A DNA stretch of 64,000 nt from Clarireedia homoeocarpa. Its lineage: Eukaryota; Ascomycota; Leotiomycetes; Helotiales; Rutstroemiaceae. Where the stretch lies: the NCBI GenBank assembly GCA_001465935.1, contig LNKV01000046.1, forward strand, positions 124,001 through 188,000. The letters run 5' to 3'. The position numbers and the translations under genes were made by a program. Below are positions 57,031 through 64,000 of this stretch, in pieces. The notes under the pieces were generated by a model that saw only the letters and a program-made list of their open reading frames with translations, had not been told where the DNA came from and made no database searches. Every line of letters starts with the position of its first letter. Position 1 is the first letter of the stretch.

Positions 57031-59390
57031 ATGGCGACTCCACTCATTGACGTGCTCCGGACCGACACAAAAACCCTCCAGAAGTTACTGGAGGCAGGAA
57101 AAGTCAAGTCGAGTGATCTAGTAGAGATCTATCTCGCGCAAATTAGAAAGCACGATGGCTACTTGCATTCTATGATCACCGTAGCTGAAGAGCTAACTTT
57201 GAGAAAAACTGCGCAGTGGTACGATGCAGAGCGGAAGGCTGGCAAAGTTCGATCGCCTCTTCATGGAATTCCCATTATCATCAAGGTGACTTCCCCAAGT
57301 TGTGTGCATAGTACATGCTTATGATGGGCTAGGACAACATCAATACTATAGGAATGAGAACCACGGCTGGAAGCCTAGCGCTGGATGGCTGTAAACCCCG
57401 TGAGAATGCAAAGCTCGTGGATAAAGTGAGCCTTTCTTAGTGGAGTCTGGAAGTGCGCGAGGAGACACTTACACCTTCTAGCTCTCAGAAGCTGGTATGA
57501 TTATCATAGGAAAAACAAATCTTACAGTAGGCGCAACGGTTGATGAACGAGGTATCTACTGACTCACGTGCAGGAATGGTCTAATTATCGGTATGCTACT
57601 GAACTGATAGTGTTTTGATATCACAGGAACTGATTCATTTTTTCTCAAGCGGAAAAAATCTACAGCATGGATGGTCAGCCTTGGGAGGTCTAACACAGTC
57701 AGCCTACGTCCGTGGTGGATTTCTTTCCACCGATGATTCTTCAGTAAGATATTTGTTTATTTCGAATATATGACGCTGGCATTAATTAGATTTATTTGTA
57801 GACCACTATTGGATCCTCCTCGGGCTCAGCAGTTGGTGTCTCCGCCGGATACGCGCCGGTATCGATTGGCACCGAAACATGTGGCTCACTAACTTGCCCA
57901 GCCAGCCGTGCGGCCTTATATACAATAAAACCAACTATCGGACTCGTGCCTCAACATGGCATTGTTCCAATATCTCACACTTGTGACACAGCTGGTCCTA
58001 TGGGGAAGACTGCTTTTGATATCGCAGCGTTGCTGGACGTCTTGACAGATACAGATGCACCAGGACGTCCTGAAGGTGGGTATATTACCTCACTGAACTG
58101 CTCTTGGGATGATATCAAGGTTGCGGCTGTGAAAATTGAAGGACCAGAGGTCAGTTCCTCATTATCTACCTTGAATACTTAATGGTGAAATTGACTTTCC
58201 GGTTCAGAAACTGGATTCTGAAGATAGGATGAACGAGACCGACAAAGCAGTCATGACACAACTGGTCAATACTTCCATAGTTAGCGAGTTTTCTGGCGCG
58301 ATCTTATACTAATCTTAGAACAGGTAATCGAGTACCGCTCGGCGTACGATAAGATCAACAGCAAGGCTGCTGGATTCTATGAGAATGTACCGCTCAGTTG
58401 TCATAGCTTTAACCCATTATTTGAGGAGCAAGATGACGCTTTATTGACGATCTTGAGTACACCAACCCTGCACCCGATGGAAAATCATGTGTTTCTAATA
58501 CTAGACAGTGGCGGACTTTCAGAGGGATTTTCCAGCATATCTCGATTCACTAGAATACACGCCTGTCAAGAGCCTGCAAGAAATTATCGAGTTCAATAAG
58601 AAGCATGCGGATGTAGAGATGCCAGCAGGTAGGTCACGATCACGGATGTCACAGTTATGATTTCAGATTCGACTAATTCTCTCTTAGAGAACAACAATCA
58701 AGAAACATTCGAAGAAGCTGTGTCACGTACTATATCCGAAGAAGAGTACAAGAAGTGTCTCGAGCTGTGTCGTAGAGAAAGCAGGGAAAATGGTATCGAT
58801 CGTATCCTTGATACATATGGTGCGGATGTTGTAATTGTGCCGGCAAACGCTGGATGGAAACACTGGAGTACTGGATGGCAACCTTGGTATATATCTTCGA
58901 TGAGTGGTATGTAATCTCCAATCACCATTTTTCGTCCACACGGTTCTGTAGAGCTCCAGTAATGACCTTGTCTTGCTCGATCGGCGGGGAATTTAGGCGA
59001 AAGTCAATGACTAACATCACACAATTAGGTTACCCCATAGCAGCAATGCCCTTGGGGTATCTCGAGAGCAACGGAGCACCATTCGGTATGTGTGCTATTG
59101 CTCGGGAGCACGACGAGTCTAAGCTCATCAAGTTTATGAAGTTGTGGGAGGATACAGTAGGACCGAGAAAAGTGCCAGAAATGCTGGATGGAAAGTCGGA
59201 GGTTTGGAATGGAGAGACGAGGTGAGTGATAAAGATGGACTGTATCTTGAGTGAGAGACAGGTAGAGAAGAAATTTAGGCAGCTTGCGTCAAGGGCTACA
59301 CCAACAATCATACCGCTGAAAAACAATATACCAAAGATATTGCAAAATTGCTTGAAGCAATGTCTACTTGTCAGTGAAGAACAACAATGA
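57031..59390 (+). CDS. Amidase-signature family hydrolase
   Basis: It hydrolyses an amide bond by the Ser-cisSer-Lys mechanism; substrate unknown. There are eleven exons: 57031-57285, 57333-57425, 57482-57526, 57627-57743, 57802-58149, 58208-58264, 58324-58456, 58509-58628, 58688-58906, 59029-59221 and 59279-59390, giving 563 residues, the usual size for fungal amidases. The catalytic Lys is K85 (GIPIIIK|DNINTIG). The Gly/Ser signature GSSSGSAVGVSAGYAPVSIG is at 174-193, and TETCGSLTCP holds the likely nucleophile S199. Later family blocks are KPTIGLVPQHGIVPISHTCD and GYPIAAMPLGYLESNGAPFG. Junctions are frame-exact; intron 6 (GTCAAT donor) and the last exon are the least certain. C197, before the nucleophile GS, is usually Asp or Gly in relatives. 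Confidence 0.87.
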
Positions 59391-59891
59391 AAGACGTGTG
59401 CTCAAAACACCAATTTTGATGGTTGTTACCAAAACAGTTGTTGATCTCTTGTTGTCGCTACACCCTCCACGCCTGTAACTCACTCTTACAAAGGTGGGTT
59501 CGGGAGTATTCGAGGGTTTGTAGCTATTTTATTATTGATGGGCATAAGGCCCTTATTTAGGTTTCCTAACTACACCCTTATCCTCTCCTGTAGTCGTCCA
59601 ATATTGAGCATACCAAATGATGGTTTAATCTCATTCGGCCATAAGTCGGTCGCTTCTACGGCGACACTTGTTCAATTGCGTGAGAAGCCCTTCATATATT
59701 GTAACAAAGGAGAGAAAAATAATGCGAAAGCAACCACAGCATCCCAACTATACATTCCAGCCCTTGGATACATACCACTTGAGCTCACATCGTTCTCGCT
59801 TTCACTGAAGGCACGTTCCATTCACGTCTTTTGACCCTTTCTTCCTTACCACCATGGAGGAGGGTACCGAAGTTGTTATACCCATTATTGA
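59391..59891. other. Spacer after the amidase
   Basis: About 500 bases. A 99-codon plus-strand frame (59535-59834) shows no recognised domain; nothing supported. Confidence 0.35.
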
Positions 59892-60053
59892 TCTTCTAGA
59901 TTCACGTCCAGAACCGTATGTCAACAACCTAGTAAGTTCGAACGCTTTCCTGATCCTCCTAAGGAGATCCGTTGTCTCATATGGAAAGCATCTTTACCTG
60001 TTGGTCGCAGAGCGCCGCTCAGTTTCCCGTTGTCGGAATCTGAGTTCATATAG
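59892..60053 (+). pseudogene. 2EXR-domain fragment
   Basis: A plus-strand frame open from 59892 to a TAG at 60051 contains KFERFPDPPKEIRCLIWKAS then LPVGRRAPLSF. This is the core of the fungal 2EXR domain (F-x-x-F-P-x-L-P-x-E-I-R-x-x-I-W-x-x-x-L-P). There is no start codon in frame; an overlapping frame beginning at 59854 provides an ATG but not the motif. No downstream continuation of a 2EXR protein was found, so it is a relic or an orphan exon. Confidence 0.6.
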
Positions 60054-60914
60054 AAAATTGCTTGAATTCTGATTCACAGTAATTAAAAGTAGATATTTTC
60101 ATCAAATCCCTGTTCTGATAAGTGCATAATTTGAACTACAGTATGTATTCCGAATTATTGTAATGGTGTTCGTGTGCTATATCCAACATTGCGCTGAACA
60201 AATCTTTTCGCTGTGTTAGGTTGTTATATATGTTCGCTGTGACTATGAAACTGGCGAATCAGGAAGCCAAAACCCAACCTCCATTAGGTTATGAGGCTGA
60301 ATTAGTGTTGTTGGTTTAAGCAACCAGCGGTTCGTGGGTCCAAATTAGTTCTAGCACTGTACAGTAATCTTTGAAAGGTTCAAAGAGTGGGGGGTGGGGG
60401 CGGGGGGCGTGCGGATGGCGATCCTTCATCCTCTCAACTAGCATGCCGGCAATTAAGCTACAGTATAGCTGCTACAACACCATGAAACTCTTCGAAACGT
60501 GTAACGAAATCTCCGGTAGGAAGAGGGGGGGGGGATAGTATTCGAATGCTCCCACCGCAGTTATCGTCGGACCCTTACTGGTCTTTGCTTTGCAACCTGC
60601 TCGCTCCATTATTTCCTGTCTATCTCCATAAATATTGAGGCTTAGATTATAAACTTAGAGTGAGGACCTGACCTCAGTTGGTCGTTGGAGGTTGCCTGAG
60701 GGAATCCGTTGCTCCTTCATGTACAATCTCACATATAATTCGAATTAATCCATGCACATGATGACACAAGGATAACGAATACCTCTGTCTCTGTCCCGTT
60801 CTTTCCTCTTTTCTTTCTATCCATAGTCTCTCATTTTTAATCAACGTTCGTTTGCTAACTAGCTCCGGTTGTTGAATGCTCATATAATATATCCATAAAA
60901 GTCCAAACTCAATA
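60054..60914. other. Gene-free region with G-rich tracts
   Basis: About 860 bases upstream of the next gene. G-runs of 6, 5 and 6 bases at 60389-60407 and a ten-base G-run near 60526 stand out. A GGTTCGTGGGTCC stretch near 60330 was examined as a tRNA B-box but does not fold into a tRNA. No gene seen. Confidence 0.45.
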
Positions 60915-61856
60915 ATGACTCGACTACGATGGCTCTATGGAGGCATCGCAGCTTCGATCTTCACACTAACCCTTGCTGCCGACGCTTCTTCTACCTGCTG
61001 GTATCCAGATGGTATCACTGCTGAACCGGCTCACGTGCCATGCAACCAAACTATCTCTGGTGCCTCAGCATGCTGCGATCCCAATGATTCATGCACTACA
61101 AGCGGTATGTGCCTCGGAGCATCAGGCTGGGTCTATCGAGGAAGTTGCACAGATTCCAGCTGGAAGTCGGGCAACTGCGCGAACCAATTCACAGACTGCA
61201 TAACAGGTAAACCATGCTACTTCCTAATTCTATCCCAACACCGCAAAGCAAGAGACTAATTCAATGAAAACACAGAGCCCACTGGCAGAAAGCCATACAG
61301 AACCTGGACCGCTCTGTGGGCATGCAGTGATCTTGGTCTTCCCCTATCAGAGTTCTGCTGCGGTTACGCAAACGGTGAATCATGCTGCCCCTCGAAATTT
61401 GAACTCGGTGTCACAGGCCAAGCATTCAAGCCCGGTGACGACCAACGTGTAAAGAACATATCCGCCGCTGCGATCGCAAAATACACATCCACTAGCACCA
61501 TACCCACAGTTGCATCTGCTGTATCGTCTGTCGCGACCGCATCTTCAACACCGTCTGCATGTCCAGATCCGGACCTTGGAACGAAAGTTGGATTGGGGGT
61601 TGGTGTGCCGCTGGGGGTGCTTGCTGCGGGGATATTGGGCTGGCTATTTTGGAGAGAGGTGAATAAGGGGAAAACGAAAAACCTACAGCCGGTGCCGGGT
61701 CATGATGTCGATCCGAGGTATGCGGCGGGGCAGCAGCAGCATCTGGTGAATCAGAACGAGTATGAACAAACCGCAATGAAGAATCGTCGGGCCCCACCGC
61801 CAATTCCGGTGTTCGAGGCACCACCGAATCATTTGCGGGCCGAATTAAAGGGATAA
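60915..61856 (+). CDS. Cys-rich secretory-pathway protein with one membrane helix
   Basis: 290 residues in two exons, 60915-61206 and 61276-61856 (donor GTAAAC, acceptor ACAG); the join is CIT-E-PTGRKPYRTW. A signal peptide covers about 1-22. The ectodomain (about 23-150) has some 16 Cys, including ACCDPNDSC, MCLGASGWVYRGSCTD and EFCCGYANGESCCPS. A Ser/Thr/Ala-rich stalk and one transmembrane helix follow at about 204-223 (GVPLGVLAAGILGWLFW), then a cytosolic tail with VPPIPVF-like Pro-rich sequence (RRAPPPIPVFEAPP). Proteins of this layout are frequent in filamentous ascomycetes and mostly uncharacterised. A surface sensor or adhesion role is possible but not shown. Confidence 0.8.
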
Positions 61857-62688
61857 TGAGGGAAATATTGGCGTCAAGGAAATGAACAGATATCCTTTTT
61901 TTTTTAATACCCTTTTTGTTGATTTCGAGTGTCGCTTGAGGCGATGACCTGGACTCATATCCCATATGTCATGATTATATAGTATCAGAATTACGAAATT
62001 TTAAAAGTTATGCTTACTTTGAGTCTTTCCTTCTGCGAAGGCAAGCAGTTGACTGCCATGCCATTGCTCCAGCGTCCATCTTAACGAGTGCTGTGAATTG
62101 CATGGTATCGAAATGAAAGATTGCCGCAATATCAAATGTCCAAAGAGCTTAAGAGCTATGTGTGACATTTGCAGCTAGAGACAGTTAAACGTTTTTCGTT
62201 GCTGTCTTTCCCCCACAAGTTTTGAGGAACATCAACCAAGTCGCAAGTGCGAAGGTGCCATGTTGACCATCTAAACAAGATGCACCACGTATAGGAATGC
62301 AACTGCATAAATATATACGTCTATTGCCCCGGTGACGCCAGTACTAAGAATATTCTCTTGGAGAGAAGAGATGTTGTGGTCCCAGTAGATTTACATCAAG
62401 CATGTCTCTCCCAGATACTTTGAAATGAAGAGATATTGCAAGAAATTCATCATCAGCATGCCGCGATGCCACCAGGCCTAATATATCGAAAAATCACGCG
62501 TTGAGATTTCCAGAAATCAAATGACGCCGCTTACTCTCCCATTGAGAAACGGCCATCCATCGCCTATCCACGCTCGGTCAATTCCATGTTTCCCAAAGGC
62601 CATTCTCTCCCATGCACGGTCAATCCAGATAAACGCCAAATGCCCATTCAAAGTTGCACCTCTCTCTTCGAGACTCTCTATCCATCCT
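61857..62688. other. Convergent spacer before the chromodomain gene
   Basis: About 830 bases shared by two 3' ends. A region at about 62555-62635 has an imperfect internal repeat (CGGTCAATTCCATG and CGGTCAATCCAG). No gene supported. Confidence 0.4.
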
Positions 62689-63906
62689 CTACTCTTCCCC
62701 CTCAAATGCTATCTTCCTTTCCTCCCAATCCCTGACCAACTTTCTCCCATCACTCCTCTTTACCAACACTCCCTTCTTCATCCACTCGCACTTCCAGTTT
62801 CCCACAAAAGTAAGTAAATACTTCCCACCCTCCTCGAAAACTATTTTATCAATCACCCTTTTCGAATACAACATCTTTCCCTTATTTGTAGCCTTGAAAT
62901 CCTTCCAGCGCTTCACTTGAGTAGTGTAGGTTATGAGGGACAGGAGAGAGACGTTTGCAGCTGGTTCCCAGGATGGGAGATAGTTGCCAGTCCAATCGAT
63001 GAGGTAGACGCGGGTGGATTTGTGGGAAGAAGGGAGGATACGGTAGCCGGTATCAAGGATGCAGTCGATTTCGTAGAGCTTGTCGGCGTTGGTTGTTGCG
63101 GCAGTGGTTGGTGGAGGTGGGGTGGGTGATGGAGTGGTGATGGGGATTGCTTCGGGAGAAGGAGTAGTAACTGGTGTAATATGTAGATGTGGTTTCAACT
63201 TTGCTAATTGTGGGGTGTTAATATCCGATGCCGATGCCGATGATGGTGCATGTGTATCATCACCGGTGATCGGTGTAGATTGAGGAAACTGGACAGATTC
63301 CGGACTTGAAGTGGGGATTTCTTCGGGACGTGTGCCAAGTTTGAGCTTTATGATGGTACTTCCGCCCACACGTTTCTTGTTGATTTTGGCAGTTTGCCCT
63401 ACATAATGAGCAGACGAAGAGTTTTTATTTTGCGCAAGTGAACAAGACGTAGCCGCTTGAGGAAGAGCTCGACGTAGCGGTCTAACGTTTGGGGACTGAG
63501 CAGCTGCGAATCGATCCTGAGTCCTCTGCGCTCGCATTTTTCGAATTTCAGGAGTGATCACAGCGGGTATATCTGAGCCAGCGGACCCCGAAGAGTCTTC
63601 ACTTTCCTCACCTTTGTCGGGAGAGTGGTAATTCAGTGGGTCGTTATAACTCGTAGCTAATCCAGCTTTGAATTCACATCCAGTTCGATAGATCGATGGC
63701 GAACCAGCTATGTCTGTGATCTCTCTATGATCCTGAGTTGCCATACGACTTAACCTGTGGTGCCTTTGGTTCTCTCGGTATATTTTCGTTGCGTTGGCTG
63801 CACCAGGTTTCTCGACGCCATTACGAGACTTGGTGATTGTTGTCGATCTAGTTGACTCTTTGCTTAATGGGTTTACGCTGCCCAGCGCACGAATCAATGG
63901 TGACAT
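62689..63906 (-). CDS. Chromodomain-containing protein
   Basis: 405 residues, one exon. The first 270 residues are disordered, Ser/Thr/Pro-rich, with basic patches and a T/P run (ITTPSPTPPPPTTAATT). A chromodomain follows at about 278-327: YEIDCILDTGYRILPSS, then TRVYLIDWTGNYLPSWEP. The cage-type aromatics Y278, W305 and W313 are in the expected places. The C-terminal 75 residues (VKRWKDFKATNKGK...KCEWMKKGVLVKR) are basic and compact. There is no chromoshadow domain, SET domain or other catalytic domain, so it is neither HP1 nor a methyltransferase. It may read methyl-lysine on histones, or be a domesticated retroelement-type chromodomain; the sequence does not decide. Confidence 0.75.
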   Translation of the reverse strand: MSPLIRALGSVNPLSKESTRSTTITKSRNGVEKPGAANATKIYRENQRHHRLSRMATQDHREITDIAGSPSIYRTGCEFKAGLATSYNDPLNYHSPDKGEESEDSSGSAGSDIPAVITPEIRKMRAQRTQDRFAAAQSPNVRPLRRALPQAATSCSLAQNKNSSSAHYVGQTAKINKKRVGGSTIIKLKLGTRPEEIPTSSPESVQFPQSTPITGDDTHAPSSASASDINTPQLAKLKPHLHITPVTTPSPEAIPITTPSPTPPPPTTAATTNADKLYEIDCILDTGYRILPSSHKSTRVYLIDWTGNYLPSWEPAANVSLLSLITYTTQVKRWKDFKATNKGKMLYSKRVIDKIVFEEGGKYLLTFVGNWKCEWMKKGVLVKRSDGRKLVRDWEERKIAFEGEE

Positions 63907-64000
63907 TGGCGAGGTATTTTTCTGTTGAGGATAGTTTAGATGTGATATTTAGTAGGAAATGATCAAGTAAGTTAATGAATGGTATTGGAATATTGCTCTT
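63907..64000. promoter_or_regulatory. Upstream edge of the chromodomain gene
   Basis: Only 94 bases remain before the window ends; no feature called. Confidence 0.3.

Noticed and set aside
57527..57626. Extra amidase exon with EWSNYR-like sequence
   Set aside because: Including it breaks the frame; skipping it gives KTNLT|ELIHFFSSGKN, which fits the family.
1..64000. CRISPR arrays, IS elements, bacterial operons or prophage
   Set aside because: Spliceosomal introns and eukaryotic protein families throughout; no evenly spaced repeats or transposase genes were seen.

Overview
This window is nuclear DNA of a filamentous ascomycete. Almost every recognisable gene is a conserved fungal protein. 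The genes carry short introns of about 45-100 bases with GTATGT/GTAAGT-like donors and CTAAC/CTGAC-like branch sites. Intergenic DNA is rich in microsatellites and in pyrimidine or GT tracts. The proteins look most like those of Leotiomycetes (Botrytis/Sclerotinia type), but that class-level call rests on memory of the families and was not computed.

Layout. 1-6064: hapB, a CCAAT-binding subunit, between a long leader/promoter and a T/G-rich 3' flank. 6065-16176: a compact housekeeping block in alternating orientation, RNA1 (-), COX17 (+, three small exons), SEC10 (-), NUS1 (+), an AlkB-type dioxygenase (-) and TRM5 (+). 16177-25192: about 9 kb with no supportable gene, holding many short tandem duplications, followed by REG1 (+). 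26999-30946: another gene-free stretch. 30947-40682: a minus-strand run of PSO2/SNM1, a frameshifted relic, LSM2, nicotianamine synthase and a RING-IBR-RING protein that stops inside its last RING. 42239-49000: a GPI-type acid phosphatase, two lineage-type hypothetical proteins, and a small single-pass membrane protein with one or two decayed copies beside it. 49554-63906: IES2 (-), PEX14 (+), a C2H2 zinc-finger protein (-), a dead O-methyltransferase (+), an 11-exon amidase (+), a 2EXR-domain relic (+), a Cys-rich single-pass surface protein (+) and a chromodomain protein (-).

How the genes relate. They do not form a metabolic cluster or an operon-like system. They cover transcription (hapB, REG1), chromatin (IES2, chromodomain protein), nuclear transport (RNA1), secretion and glycosylation (SEC10, NUS1), respiration (COX17), tRNA and mRNA processing (TRM5, LSM2), DNA repair (AlkB homolog, PSO2), peroxisomes (PEX14) and metal or phosphate nutrition (nicotianamine synthase, acid phosphatase). 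Close head-to-head pairs (RNA1/COX17, AlkB/TRM5, SEC10/NUS1, IES2/PEX14) probably share promoters.

I found no convincing undescribed multi-gene system. The observations most worth a second look are the small membrane-protein family with decayed tandem copies, the truncated RBR ligase, PIP-box-like N-terminal motifs in both DNA-repair proteins, the duplication-rich gene desert, and three pseudogenes or relics. Exon boundaries were read by eye from splice signals and frame continuity; no alignment or search was run.
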